Assembly: GCA_031262085.1 (NCBI GenBank)
Contig: JAISIN010000042.1
Span: 1-64,000, forward strand
DNA from: Prevotellaceae bacterium
GTDB taxonomy: Bacteria; Bacteroidota; Bacteroidia; Bacteroidales; Bacteroidaceae
Length of the DNA stretch: 64,000 nucleotides
Reading direction: 5' to 3'
Numbering within the stretch: the first letter of the stretch is position 1; every line of letters begins with the position of its first letter. The notes beneath the pieces are model-generated. The model made no database searches. It was not told the DNA's origin and saw nothing but the letters and a program-made list of their open reading frames with translations. Made by a program: the position numbers and the translations under genes. Below, piece after piece: positions 1 to 9,225 of the stretch.

Positions 1-49
1 GGAGTAGGCGCTTCATCGCCCAATCAAACCTGATATATTCATCTTTCAT
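1..49 (-). CDS. Rpn-family PD-(D/E)XK nuclease/transposase, N-terminal fragment cut by window edge
   Basis: Only the first 16 codons are in the window, reading MKDEYIRFDWAMKRLL leftward off the edge. This opening is typical of the Rpn (recombination-promoting nuclease, putative transposase) proteins that are abundant in Bacteroidales. A TAnnTTTG -7 element on the same strand lies at 73-80, about 24 bases upstream of the ATG, which supports a real gene start. The gene points away from efp, with a 36-bp palindrome between them. The family call rests on recognising a short N-terminus and no catalytic residue is visible, so it is moderate. Confidence 0.55.
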   Translation of the reverse strand, partial: MKDEYIRFDWAMKRLL

Positions 50-121
50 TTGAGTACATTTTGATGACGGCACAAATATACAATTTTTCTCCATAAACCG
101 CCGACTTTCTTCCAAAAGAAG

Positions 122-157
122 CAGGGCAACCGCATCAAATTTGATGCGGTTGCCCTG
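122..157 (-). terminator. Perfect 36-bp palindrome, probable efp terminator
   Basis: Two 18-base arms at 122-139 and 140-157 are exact reverse complements, centred on AAATTT. The palindrome lies 26 bases past the efp stop and upstream of the truncated gene at the left edge. The T-tract on the minus strand is weak (CTTCTTTT). Termination is therefore inferred from position and stem strength. The left arm recurs at 13411-13425. Confidence 0.6.
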
Positions 158-182
158 AAATTGATAAGGACATATCGAAGGG

Positions 183-749
183 TTAGCCCTTCACGCGGCT
201 TACATACGAACCGTCACGCGTATCTATTTCGATCATTTCCCCTTCGCTGATAAATAAAGGAACCCTCACGGTAGCGCCCGACTCGACCGTAGCCGGCTTG
301 AGCGTGTTGGTAGCTGTGTCGCCCTTCATCCCGGGTTCGGTATAGGTGACCTTCATCTGCACCTTGACAGGCATATCGGCATACAGCACCGTTTCGGTCG
401 AGGCATCCGACACCACCTCCAGCGTCATGCCTTCCAACAGGAAGTCGACGCCGTTAATCAGGTCGTGTGCAATGGGGTGCTGGTCGAACGTCTCTTGGTT
501 CATGAAGATATAATCGTCACCTTCTTTATACAAATATTGATAGGGGCGACGCTCTACGCGCACATCTTCCAGTTTTTCACCAATATTAAAGCGACGTTCA
601 ATCACATACCCGTTCACCACGTCTTTCAACTTGGTGCGCATAAACGTATTACCTTTTCCCGGCTTCACATGCAGGAAGTCGATACAAAAATAGAGTTTGC
701 CGTCCATTCGGATACAAGTTCCGATTTTAATGTCTTGAGCATTAATCAT
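183..749 (-). CDS. efp: Elongation factor P
   Basis: EF-P binds between the ribosomal P and E sites and relieves stalling at polyproline stretches. The 188-residue length is normal for the family. The N-terminal KOW-like domain carries the exposed loop KPGKGN with Lys32 at its tip, the position that is post-translationally modified in many bacteria. Two OB-type domains follow, with the usual C-terminal motif (IEIDTRDGSYVSRV). The ATG start is followed by the standard MINAQDIKIG opening. A promoter with both -7 and -33 elements lies at 806-837 and diverges from the rpmH promoter. The gene appears monocistronic and ends before the palindrome at 122-157. Confidence 0.97.
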   Translation of the reverse strand: MINAQDIKIGTCIRMDGKLYFCIDFLHVKPGKGNTFMRTKLKDVVNGYVIERRFNIGEKLEDVRVERRPYQYLYKEGDDYIFMNQETFDQHPIAHDLINGVDFLLEGMTLEVVSDASTETVLYADMPVKVQMKVTYTEPGMKGDTATNTLKPATVESGATVRVPLFISEGEMIEIDTRDGSYVSRVKG

Positions 750-805
750 ACTTATAATCTTTATATAATTGATAATTCTTTTCTATTCCTTCGAGAATCA
801 AGCGA

Positions 806-837
806 CAAAAGTAGTGTAAATAGCCAAAAACCACAAA
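806..837 (-). promoter_or_regulatory. efp promoter (Bacteroidales sigma-ABfr type)
   Basis: On the minus strand, TACTTTTG (806-813) is preceded by TTTG (834-837) with a 20-base spacer, matching the Bacteroidales -7 and -33 consensus. It points at efp. It lies back to back with the rpmH promoter at 864-895. Confidence 0.75.
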
Positions 838-863
838 AACTTTCGTGATAAAAAGAGGCTTCT

Positions 864-895
864 TTTGGTATATTCATAAAAAGTCTCTACTTTTG
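864..895 (+). promoter_or_regulatory. rpmH promoter (Bacteroidales sigma-ABfr type)
   Basis: TTTG at 864-867 and TACTTTTG at 888-895 are separated by 20 bases, a full match to the Bacteroidales -33/-7 consensus. The -7 element is 43 bases upstream of the rpmH start. Confidence 0.75.
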
Positions 896-938
896 CAGCC
901 CGATATGCCGGAATAATAACGAAAAACAATATATAGTA

Positions 939-1100
939 ATGAAAAGAACATTTCAACCCTCTAACAGAAAGAGAAAGAACAAACACGGGTTCCGTGAAAG
1001 AATGGCTACTGCCAACGGTCGCCGCGTATTGGCTGCCCGTCGCGCCAAAGGTCGCAAAAAGTTGACGGTGTCCGACGAATACAACGGAGTGAAAGCATAA
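939..1100 (+). CDS. rpmH: 50S ribosomal protein L34
   Basis: This 53-residue, very basic protein is a large-subunit ribosomal component. It opens [20 protein letters not shown], the L34 signature, and continues with the conserved [20 protein letters not shown] segment. The acidic tail (SDEYNG) is typical of Bacteroidales L34. It has a strong promoter at 864-895 and an intrinsic terminator at 1126-1149, so it is probably transcribed alone. dnaA is not next to it here, unlike in many other phyla. Confidence 0.97.
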   Translation: MKRTFQPSNRKRKNKHGFRERMATANGRRVLAARRAKGRKKLTVSDEYNGVKA

Positions 1101-1125
1101 ACCGCCACTTCTGAAAGGATAAAGA

Positions 1126-1149
1126 AGCTGCCAGGAGGTAGCTTTTTTT
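1126..1149 (+). terminator. Intrinsic terminator after rpmH
   Basis: A 7-bp stem (AGCTGCC 1126-1132, GGTAGCT 1137-1143, one G-U pair) with loop AGGA runs into seven T residues. It lies 25 bases after the rpmH stop. Confidence 0.85.
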
Positions 1150-1183
1150 ATTAAGTAGAGGTATATTGTCTAAACTTCATCGT

Positions 1184-2125
1184 ATGATAGAAAAACTGAT
1201 TGTGCTCGAAGAGGTAGATCCCGTGATTTTCTACGGAGTGAACAATGCCAACATACAACTCATCAAGGCGCTCTACCCCAAGCTGCGCATCGTGGCGCGC
1301 GGCAACATCATTAAAGTATTGGGCGACGAAGAAGAGATGAGCGCCTTCGAGGAAAACATCATCAAATTAGAAAAGTATTGCGCCGAATACAATTCGCTCA
1401 AAGAGGAGGCGATCATAGAAATCATCAAAGGAAACGCCCCGCAAGCCGGACGGACGGCCAACGTGATTGTATTCAGCGTGACCGGCAAGCCCATCATCCC
1501 GCGAAGCGAGAACCAGCAGAAATTAGTCGATGCCTTTGCCAAAAACGACTTGGTGTTTGCCATCGGTCCGGCAGGTTCGGGCAAAACCTATACAGCCATC
1601 GCGCTGGCAGTGCGCGCACTGAAAAATAAGGAGATCAAAAAAATCATCCTGAGCCGACCCGCCGTCGAAGCCGGAGAAAAGTTGGGATTCTTGCCCGGCG
1701 ACATGAAAGAGAAGATCGACCCCTACCTGCAACCCCTTTACGATGCGCTGCAAGACATGATTCCCGCCGCCAAGCTGAAAGAGTACATGGAGCTGAACAT
1801 CATTCAGATAGCTCCGCTGGCTTTCATGCGGGGACGCACGCTGAACGACGCCGTCGTCATTCTGGACGAAGCACAAAACACCACCCGCCAGCAAATCAAA
1901 ATGTTTCTTACCCGTATGGGAATGAACACCAAGATGATTGTCACCGGCGACATCACCCAGATAGACCTGCCGCGCACGGAAGTGTCGGGACTGGTACAAT
2001 CGCTACATATACTGAAAGGAGTAAAGGGAATCAGCTTTATTGAGCTGAACAAGAAAGATATTGTACGCCATCAATTAGTTACACGCATCGTAGAGGCTTA
2101 CGAGAGAGCGGAAAAAGAAACATGA
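1184..2125 (+). CDS. phoH: PhoH family ATPase (YbeZ-like)
   Basis: PhoH/YbeZ proteins are P-loop ATPases related to superfamily 1 helicases and linked to RNA metabolism, usually acting with the RNase YbeY. From the ATG chosen here the protein has 313 residues. It has an N-terminal KH-like segment, Walker A GPAGSGKT at about 128-135, and Walker B ILDEAQN near 225. A TTG start at 1166 would add six residues, but MIEKLIVLEE is the natural opening. No good Shine-Dalgarno decides between them. The gene follows the rpmH terminator. Its TGA stop overlaps the last base of the convergent tRNA-Gly gene. Confidence 0.93.
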   Translation: MIEKLIVLEEVDPVIFYGVNNANIQLIKALYPKLRIVARGNIIKVLGDEEEMSAFEENIIKLEKYCAEYNSLKEEAIIEIIKGNAPQAGRTANVIVFSVTGKPIIPRSENQQKLVDAFAKNDLVFAIGPAGSGKTYTAIALAVRALKNKEIKKIILSRPAVEAGEKLGFLPGDMKEKIDPYLQPLYDALQDMIPAAKLKEYMELNIIQIAPLAFMRGRTLNDAVVILDEAQNTTRQQIKMFLTRMGMNTKMIVTGDITQIDLPRTEVSGLVQSLHILKGVKGISFIELNKKDIVRHQLVTRIVEAYERAEKET

Positions 2126-2197
2126 GCGGCAAACGAGGCTCGAACTCGCGACCCTCAGCTTGGGAAGCTGATGCTCTACCAACTGAGCTACTGCCGC
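2125..2197 (-). tRNA. tRNA-Gly (anticodon CCC)
   Basis: The minus strand folds into a 73-base cloverleaf: acceptor GCGGCAG pairs with the 3' TTGCCGC (one G-U). The D arm is GCTC/GAGC, the anticodon stem TCAGC/GCTGA with loop TTCCCAA, and the T loop TTCGAGC. The anticodon CCC reads GGG. CCA is not encoded. Base 2125 (the U discriminator) is shared with the phoH stop codon. A second glycine isoacceptor, TCC, is at 27589-27661. Confidence 0.92.
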
Positions 2198-2351
2198 GTA
2201 TCATATTCTTTCAAAATCGCTGCAAAGGTATAAGATGTTTTTGAACTACAAAAGTAAAATAGGGAAAAATTAACAGGCTCTTTGCAGGTATATAGGGCAA
2301 TTTGCCTATCTTTGCCACGCTAAATGTGCTGTGTATAGTATCGCATTACCA

Positions 2352-4700
2352 ATGATGAGAAAGACTATTATCAAAATTCTATGGGCACTGCTCGCGCTGG
2401 TTGTGGGGGCAGGCTTCATTTTATTCTACTCCATCACTAAAGGCTGGATAGGTTACATGCCACCGATAGAGAACATGGAAAATCCCAACTACAAATTTGC
2501 CACTCAGATACTTTCGGCAGACGATCAAGTATTGGGCACTTACTCTTTCAGTAAGGAGAACCGCCTGTATGTGAGCTACAACGAGCTACCCACCAACATC
2601 ATCAACGCATTGGTCGCCACAGAAGATGTTCGCTTTGCCAACCATTCGGGCATCGACGCCATTGCATTGCTGCGCGCCGTGGTCAAGCGCGGACTGCTCT
2701 TTCAAGAAGAGGCAGGCGGAGGAAGCACCATCTCCCAACAATTAGCCAAACAGCTCTATTCACCGTCGGTCGACAATCTCACAGACCGACTGCTTCAGAA
2801 GCCGATAGAATGGGTCATCGCCGTCAAGCTTGAGCGACTCTATACCAAGGAAGAGATTCTGACCATGTACCTGAACAAGTTCGATTTCCTGAATAATGCC
2901 GTCGGGATAAAAACCGCTGCCCGTACCTATTTCGGTTGCGAACCCAAAGAGCTGAAAACCGAAGAAGCGGCTATGCTGATAGGCATGTGCAAAAACCCAT
3001 CCTTTTACAATCCGTTGCGACGCAACGCGCGGGTACGCGGACGACGCAACGTGGTACTCGACCAAATGCAAAAAGCCGGCTACCTCACGCAAAACGAATG
3101 TGATTCGCTCAAAGCGCTGCCATTGACACTGAAATATACCCGGGCAGACCACAAAGAGGGAGAAGCCACCTATTTCAGAGAATATCTGAGGGGGGTACTG
3201 AACGCATCAGAACCTAAACGAAGCAACTATCGCGGCTGGCAAATGCAAAAATACTACGAAGATTCGCTCGACTGGATACACAACCCGCTGTTTGGATGGT
3301 GCGAAAAGAACCGCAAAAAAGATGGCTCCAAATACAATCTGTACACCGACGGACTGAAAATATATACCACCATAGACTCGCGCATGCAGAAGTATGCCGA
3401 AGAGGCGGTGAAAGAGCACCTCAAAGAGCTGCAGACACATTTCTTCAAAGAGAAGAAAGGACGAAAAAAGGCGCCTTACTCTAACGACACCAAACAGGAG
3501 GTGATCGATGCTGCACTCAAACGAGCCATGCGACAGTCGGGACGATACAACGTCATGATGAGCGCCGGAGCCACACACGAGGAGATCGTCAAAGCCTTCA
3601 ACACCCCCGAAGAGATGACGGTATTCACGTGGAACGGCGACAAAGATACCCTCATGACCCCCATGGATTCTATTCGATACTACAAATATTTCCTACGCGC
3701 CGGTTTCATGTCGATGGACCCGCACAACGGTTCTGTGAAAGCTTATGTGGGCGGTCCCGACATCACCCACTTCCAATACGACATGGCAATGATGGGACGA
3801 CGGCAAGTAGGCTCCACCATCAAACCCTTCCTATACACACTGGCCATGGAGAACGGATTCTCGCCCTGCGACGAGGCCCAGCATGTGTCGTACACCCTGA
3901 TCACCGAAGCCGGCGAGCCATGGACACCTGCCAATACGGTCAAAGAGCGCTACGGCGAAATGGTAACCCTGAAATGGGCGCTGTCGAAATCGGATAACTG
4001 GATCTCGGCATACCTGATGAGCAAACTCAACCCCTACTCGCTGGTACGACTGATACACACCTTCGGCGTGCGCAACCGCGACATACCGCCGGTCGTTGCA
4101 CTCAGCCTCGGCGCCTGCGAAATATCGGTCGGCGAAATGGTTAGCGCCTATACAGCTTTCCCCAACAAGGGCATACGCGTAGCTCCCCTCTTCGTGACCC
4201 GCATCGAAGACAACGACGGCAACGTACTGGCAAATTTCGCCCCCGAGATGGAAGAGGTAATCAGCGCTTCGAGCGCCAACAAGATGCTGGTCATGCTACG
4301 CGCCGTCATCAACGAAGGTACCGGCGGACGGGTACGCCGCTTGGGATTTAAAGCCGACATGGGCGGAAAGACCGGCACCACCAACGACAACTCCGACGGT
4401 TGGTTCATCGGGTTTACACCCTCATTGGTATCGGGCTGCTGGGTAGGAGGAGACGAACGCGAAATACACTTCGACGGCATGACCTACGGACAAGGAGCAG
4501 CCATGGCGCTGCCGATATGGGCAAACTACATGAATAAAGTCTATGCCGACAAAACCTTGGGATACGACGAGAACGACACCTTCCAACTGCCCGAAGGCTA
4601 CGACCCATGCCGGGAAGATAGCACGACCGAACAGCGAACAGCCTCCGAAACAGAGACCGACACAGGAAGCGGAAGCGGTCTGGACGACTTCTTTAATTAA
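2352..4700 (+). CDS. mrcA: Class A penicillin-binding protein (bifunctional transglycosylase/transpeptidase)
   Basis: The enzyme polymerises lipid II into glycan strands and cross-links the peptides in the periplasm. A single N-terminal membrane anchor (about residues 5-25) precedes the GT51 domain, which shows EDVRFANHSGID, GGSTISQQLAKQ and ERLYTKEEILTMYLNK. The transpeptidase domain shows GSTIKP (SxxK), SDN (SxN) and KTGTT, so both active sites are intact. A polar tail rich in T, E and S ends the protein. The length of about 782 residues fits Bacteroidales PBP1A. The ATG at 2352 is preferred to a GTG at 2331. A TAnnTTTG element lies at 2307-2314. kdsB follows after 12 bases and may be cotranscribed. 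Confidence 0.95.
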   Translation: MMRKTIIKILWALLALVVGAGFILFYSITKGWIGYMPPIENMENPNYKFATQILSADDQVLGTYSFSKENRLYVSYNELPTNIINALVATEDVRFANHSGIDAIALLRAVVKRGLLFQEEAGGGSTISQQLAKQLYSPSVDNLTDRLLQKPIEWVIAVKLERLYTKEEILTMYLNKFDFLNNAVGIKTAARTYFGCEPKELKTEEAAMLIGMCKNPSFYNPLRRNARVRGRRNVVLDQMQKAGYLTQNECDSLKALPLTLKYTRADHKEGEATYFREYLRGVLNASEPKRSNYRGWQMQKYYEDSLDWIHNPLFGWCEKNRKKDGSKYNLYTDGLKIYTTIDSRMQKYAEEAVKEHLKELQTHFFKEKKGRKKAPYSNDTKQEVIDAALKRAMRQSGRYNVMMSAGATHEEIVKAFNTPEEMTVFTWNGDKDTLMTPMDSIRYYKYFLRAGFMSMDPHNGSVKAYVGGPDITHFQYDMAMMGRRQVGSTIKPFLYTLAMENGFSPCDEAQHVSYTLITEAGEPWTPANTVKERYGEMVTLKWALSKSDNWISAYLMSKLNPYSLVRLIHTFGVRNRDIPPVVALSLGACEISVGEMVSAYTAFPNKGIRVAPLFVTRIEDNDGNVLANFAPEMEEVISASSANKMLVMLRAVINEGTGGRVRRLGFKADMGGKTGTTNDNSDGWFIGFTPSLVSGCWVGGDEREIHFDGMTYGQGAAMALPIWANYMNKVYADKTLGYDENDTFQLPEGYDPCREDSTTEQRTASETETDTGSGSGLDDFFN

Positions 4701-4712
4701 AAATGGAGCCTC

Positions 4713-5471
4713 ATGAGATTCTTAGGCATCATCCCCGCCCGCTATGCTTCGACCCGATTCCCTGCCAAGCCACTTGCCATGCTGGCGGGAAAAAGTGTCA
4801 TACAGCGGGTGTACGAACAGGTAGCGGGCAACCTTGACGACGTGTACGTAGCCACCGACGACGAACGCATCGGGCAAGCGGTAGAGGCTTTCGGAGGAAA
4901 AGCCATCATGACCTCAACCCAACACCAAAGCGGCACCGACCGCTGCTACGAAGCTTGCGTGAAGGCAGGCGGCAACTTCGATGTGGTGATCAACATACAA
5001 GGAGACGAACCCTTCATACACGTATCGCAATTGCAAGCCGTAAAAGCCTGCTTTGACGACACATCGACCCAAATAGCAACCCTCGTCAAACCCTTCACTG
5101 CCGACAACGGGTTCGAAGCGTTGGTCAATGTCAACTCACCCAAAGTGGTGGTCGACAAACAGATGCATGCCCTCTACTTCAGCCGCTCCATTATACCCTA
5201 CCAACGCAATGCCGACAAACAGGAATGGCTGCTGCACCACACCTATTACAAACATATCGGATTGTATGCCTATCGCACAGAAATACTGAAAGCAATAACC
5301 ACCTTGCCGCAGTCGCCGCTGGAACTGGCAGAATCGCTCGAACAGCTAAGATGGTTAGAAAACGGATACACCATCAAAGTAGGCATCACAACGTTCGAAA
5401 CCATCGGTATAGATACGCCGGAAGACTTGAGGAAAGCCGAAAAGTACCTTACCGACAACCGATTAGAATAG
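4713..5471 (+). CDS. kdsB: 3-deoxy-manno-octulosonate cytidylyltransferase (CMP-KDO synthetase)
   Basis: KdsB activates KDO with CTP to give CMP-KDO for the inner core of lipopolysaccharide, in the cytoplasm. The 252-residue protein begins with the nucleotidyltransferase motif IPARYASTRFPAKPL (about residues 6-20). It also has the family signatures GTDRCYEA and NIQGDEPFI. Length is normal. A GGAG lies just upstream of the ATG. The gene starts 12 bases after the penicillin-binding protein stop, so cell-envelope genes are grouped here. Confidence 0.96.
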   Translation: MRFLGIIPARYASTRFPAKPLAMLAGKSVIQRVYEQVAGNLDDVYVATDDERIGQAVEAFGGKAIMTSTQHQSGTDRCYEACVKAGGNFDVVINIQGDEPFIHVSQLQAVKACFDDTSTQIATLVKPFTADNGFEALVNVNSPKVVVDKQMHALYFSRSIIPYQRNADKQEWLLHHTYYKHIGLYAYRTEILKAITTLPQSPLELAESLEQLRWLENGYTIKVGITTFETIGIDTPEDLRKAEKYLTDNRLE

Positions 5472-5587
5472 ACTTGATACCTTCAATTACTTGTGAAGAA
5501 GCGTTAATACATGATAAGAACACATACCGGCATAACTATATAAAAAAGAAATAGCTTACTTTTGTCGAAATCTTTATTCTGTTAAAA

Positions 5588-6703
5588 ATGAAATATCTAT
5601 ATTTACTCTTCATACTCCTGCTCCTGCCTATAACAACTTCTACGGCACAAGACAATATTAAAATAAGTACACGTACCCTTAAAGACGGCTCGGTATATAC
5701 CGGCGAAATGAAAGGACGACGTCCCAACGGGACAGGCAAAACCGTTTATGAAAACGGCGATATCTACGAAGGCAAATATGTGAAAGGACGACGGGAAGGA
5801 TACGGAACATTCACCCTCAATAACGGCGAACGATACGAAGGACATTGGTTCCAAGACCAACAACACGGACAAGGAACCTACTACTTTGCCAACAACAACC
5901 GATACGAAGGATTGTGGTATCAAAACACCCAACACGGATGGGGAACCATGTACTACTATACCGGCGATACCTACGAGGGCAACTGGGTAAACAACAAACG
6001 CGAAGGAGAAGGTACCTATACGTGGAAGAACGGATCATCGTATACCGGAACATGGAAAAACGACCGGAAGGAAGGGCAAGGAACCTTTGTATGGAGCGAC
6101 GGAAGCAGCTACAAAGGCGAATGGAAGAATGACGTACGCGACGGACAAGGAACCTTCGACTATGCCAACGGCGACAAATACGTAGGAGAGTGGAAAGACG
6201 ACATGCAGCACGGGCAAGGTACTTACTATTTCCACACCGGCGACCGCTACGAAGGAACATACCTACAGGGAGAACGTACCGGAGAAGGTACATACTATCA
6301 CGCCAACGGCAATAAGTATGTAGGAGCCTTCAAAAACGGAGCACAAGAGGGAAAAGGCATATTTACATGGAGCAACGGAGCCGTGTACAACGGCGATTGG
6401 AAAGACAACCAACGCGACGGCTACGGCACGTACCGATGGAACATGGGTGATTCTTACGAAGGCGAATGGAAAGCGAACCAGTTCAACGGACAAGGCACAC
6501 TGATCCTGACCGACGGCATACGCTATAAAGGCGAATTTGTGAACGGACTGGAAGAGGGCAAAGGCATACAGACAGACAAGGACGGCAACAGCTACGAAGG
6601 CTCTTTCAAACAGGGAAAGAAAGACGGCGCCTTCGTCGAAACCGACAAAAACGGCCAGGTGATACGAAGAGGAACGTATAAAATGGGACGAATCGTAAAA
6701 TAA
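5588..6703 (+). CDS. Secreted MORN-repeat protein
   Basis: The product begins with a signal peptide (MKYLYLLFILLLLPITTSTAQ). The rest is almost wholly built of 14 consecutive 23-residue MORN repeats of the form YEGxWxxxxxxGxGTyxxxNGxx. MORN repeats form an elongated beta-hairpin solenoid that often binds lipids or proteins. No catalytic domain is present, so a scaffold or envelope-associated role is inferred only. A TAnnTTTG element (5557-5564) lies 23 bases before the ATG without a clear -33 match. murF-alr starts 21 bases downstream. The specific function is unknown. Confidence 0.85.
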   Translation: MKYLYLLFILLLLPITTSTAQDNIKISTRTLKDGSVYTGEMKGRRPNGTGKTVYENGDIYEGKYVKGRREGYGTFTLNNGERYEGHWFQDQQHGQGTYYFANNNRYEGLWYQNTQHGWGTMYYYTGDTYEGNWVNNKREGEGTYTWKNGSSYTGTWKNDRKEGQGTFVWSDGSSYKGEWKNDVRDGQGTFDYANGDKYVGEWKDDMQHGQGTYYFHTGDRYEGTYLQGERTGEGTYYHANGNKYVGAFKNGAQEGKGIFTWSNGAVYNGDWKDNQRDGYGTYRWNMGDSYEGEWKANQFNGQGTLILTDGIRYKGEFVNGLEEGKGIQTDKDGNSYEGSFKQGKKDGAFVETDKNGQVIRRGTYKMGRIVK

Positions 6704-6724
6704 CGCAAGGAGGTATAGAGAGTG

Positions 6725-9214
6725 ATGCAGTACGCTATTGAATCTATTGTAAAGCGTATCGGAGCACGTCGCATAGGCGACACACCGACTACCATCAGTT
6801 GGCTGCTCACCGACAGCCGTTCTCTCTGTTTCCCGGAAGAGACACTTTTCTTTGCACTCACATCCCGACGGAGCGACGGGGCACGCTATATCCCCGACCT
6901 TTATGCGCGTGGTGTACGCAACTTTGTACTTACCGAAGAGCAAGTTACCCGTGATCAATTATCGACCGACACCACCTTGACAGGCGCCAATCTGCTCATC
7001 GTTCCCAACCCGCTAAAAGCGCTACAAAAACTGGCAGAGCTGCACCGCGAACAGTTTCAGATACCCGTTATCGGTATCACCGGCAGCAACGGCAAGACCG
7101 TTGTAAAGGAGTGGTTGCATCAACTGCTCAGCCCCGACCGAATCATTGTTCGCTCACCACGCTCGTACAATTCACAAATCGGCGTGCCGCTATCGGTATG
7201 GCAACTCAACAAGCAGACCGCCCTCGGCATCTTCGAAGCCGGTATCTCCGAACCCGGCGAGATGCGTTCACTGCAAAACATCATCCGCCCCACCATCGGC
7301 ATACTGACCAATATCGGCGGCGCCCATCAGGAAAACTTCTTCTCCCTGCAAGAGAAATGTATGGAGAAGCTGTCGCTATTCAAGGAGTGCGAAGTGCTGA
7401 TATACAATGGTGACGACGAGTTTGTGAGCAATTGCGCCACCAAGTCGCTGATACCAGCCCGCGAGATAGCATGGAGCCGAAAAGATATGGAACGCCCGCT
7501 CTACATCAGCAAGATAGACAAGCAGGAAGAATATACGCGCATCACCTATCGCTATCTGGGGATGGAGAACAGTTTTCGCATCCCCTTCATCGACGATGCC
7601 TCCATAGAGAACTCACTGAACTGCCTCGCTGCTTGCCTCTACCTGATGCTTCCTGCCGCCCTGATAACCGAACGCATGGAGCGCTTGGAACCCGTAGCCA
7701 TGCGGCTGGAGGTGAAAGAGGGCAGGAACGGTTGCCTGCTGATCAACGACAGCTACAATTCGGACTTGGCTTCGTTAGACATCGCACTCGATTTTCTGGA
7801 ACGACGCTCGCAAACCAAAGCGTTGCGCCGCACCCTCATCTTGTCGGACATCCTGGAGACCGGACAGAATACGGCAGCGCTCTATCGCAAGGTGGGGCAG
7901 CTACTGCGTAGCCGACAGATTGAACGTATCATCGGAGTAGGAAAAGAGATCTCCTCCTGCGCCCCCCGCTTCGAGATGGAGAAGAGATTCTATCCCGATA
8001 CGGATGCACTGATGCGCGCACTCACCGTGGGTGAACTGACATTCCAAGATGAGATTATATTGATCAAAGGCGCCCGACGGTTCGGGTTCGACAACCTGAC
8101 GGAGCTACTGGAGCAAAAGGTGCACGAAACCATTCTGGAAGTCAACCTCGGCGCCATGATATCCAACCTGAATCATTATCGCAGCATACTGAAGCCCTCG
8201 ACCCAAATGATTTGTATGGTGAAGGCATCGGCATACGGCGCAGGCTCGTATGAGGTTGCCAAGACCTTGCAGGAGCATCGTGCCGACTATCTGGCAGTGG
8301 CAGTAGCCGACGAGGGCATGGAGCTGCGAAAAGCTGGCATCACGGCAGGTATCCTCATCATGAATCCGGAGCTGACGGCGTTTCGCACCATGTTTGAATA
8401 CAATCTGGAACCCGAAGTGTATAGCTTCTATCTGCTCGAAGCGCTTATAAAAGCTGCGGAAAAGGAGGGCGTTACCAACCTGCCCGTCCATATTAAGATA
8501 GATACCGGCATGCACCGGCTGGGCTTCGATGTTGCCGACATGCACCGGCTGATCGAACGGTTGCAGGAACAGAATGCGGTGATTGTCCGTTCGGTCTTTT
8601 CGCATCTGGTAGGAAGCGACGAAGCACGGTTTGATGCGTTCACCCGCCGACAGATACAGATCTTCGACGAGGCATCGACTACTTTACAGCAAGCTTTTCC
8701 GCACAAAATATTGCGGCATCTGTGCAACTCGGCAGGCATCGAGCGCTTTCCCGAGGCGCAGTTCGACATGGTGCGGCTGGGAATCGGTCTGTATGGCATC
8801 GACCCTGCCGACAACACGATGCTTCACAACGTCAATACCCTGAAGACCACCATTCTGCAACTGCGCAACGTTGCGGCAGAAGAAACGGTAGGGTACAGTC
8901 GCAACGGACATCTATCGCGCCACTCGCGCATCGCGGCGCTCCCCATCGGCTATGCCGACGGGTTGAACCGGCATTTGGGAAACGGTCGGGCTTATTGCAT
9001 CGTGAACGGTCAACGCGCCCCCTACGTAGGAAACATCTGCATGGATGTTTGCCTGATCGACGTGACGGATATAGCGTGCAAAGAGGGCGATAGCGTAGAG
9101 ATCTTCGGCGACCGATTGCCCGTTACGGAACTGGCGCACATTCTCGATACCATTCCTTACGAAATTCTGACGAGTATCTCTACACGGGTGAAGCGGGTTT
9201 ACTATCAGGAATAA
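6725..9214 (+). CDS. murF-alr: Fused MurF ligase / alanine racemase
   Basis: The N-terminal half is MurF, which adds D-Ala-D-Ala to UDP-MurNAc-tripeptide; its P-loop GITGSNGKT is near residue 120. The C-terminal half, from about residue 468, is a PLP-dependent alanine racemase: the Schiff-base lysine is in MVKASAYGAG (Lys500), and VGYSRNG and the GNICMDVCLIDVT segment are present. One chain thus makes D-Ala and installs the D-Ala dipeptide product (Ddl is still needed). This fusion is known in Bacteroidetes. AAGGAGG at 6707-6713 favours the ATG at 6725 over a GTG at 6722. The convergent tyrA gene ends 11 bases away. Confidence 0.96.
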   Translation: MQYAIESIVKRIGARRIGDTPTTISWLLTDSRSLCFPEETLFFALTSRRSDGARYIPDLYARGVRNFVLTEEQVTRDQLSTDTTLTGANLLIVPNPLKALQKLAELHREQFQIPVIGITGSNGKTVVKEWLHQLLSPDRIIVRSPRSYNSQIGVPLSVWQLNKQTALGIFEAGISEPGEMRSLQNIIRPTIGILTNIGGAHQENFFSLQEKCMEKLSLFKECEVLIYNGDDEFVSNCATKSLIPAREIAWSRKDMERPLYISKIDKQEEYTRITYRYLGMENSFRIPFIDDASIENSLNCLAACLYLMLPAALITERMERLEPVAMRLEVKEGRNGCLLINDSYNSDLASLDIALDFLERRSQTKALRRTLILSDILETGQNTAALYRKVGQLLRSRQIERIIGVGKEISSCAPRFEMEKRFYPDTDALMRALTVGELTFQDEIILIKGARRFGFDNLTELLEQKVHETILEVNLGAMISNLNHYRSILKPSTQMICMVKASAYGAGSYEVAKTLQEHRADYLAVAVADEGMELRKAGITAGILIMNPELTAFRTMFEYNLEPEVYSFYLLEALIKAAEKEGVTNLPVHIKIDTGMHRLGFDVADMHRLIERLQEQNAVIVRSVFSHLVGSDEARFDAFTRRQIQIFDEASTTLQQAFPHKILRHLCNSAGIERFPEAQFDMVRLGIGLYGIDPADNTMLHNVNTLKTTILQLRNVAAEETVGYSRNGHLSRHSRIAALPIGYADGLNRHLGNGRAYCIVNGQRAPYVGNICMDVCLIDVTDIACKEGDSVEIFGDRLPVTELAHILDTIPYEILTSISTRVKRVYYQE

Positions 9215-9225
9215 CCGCCCGCGCC

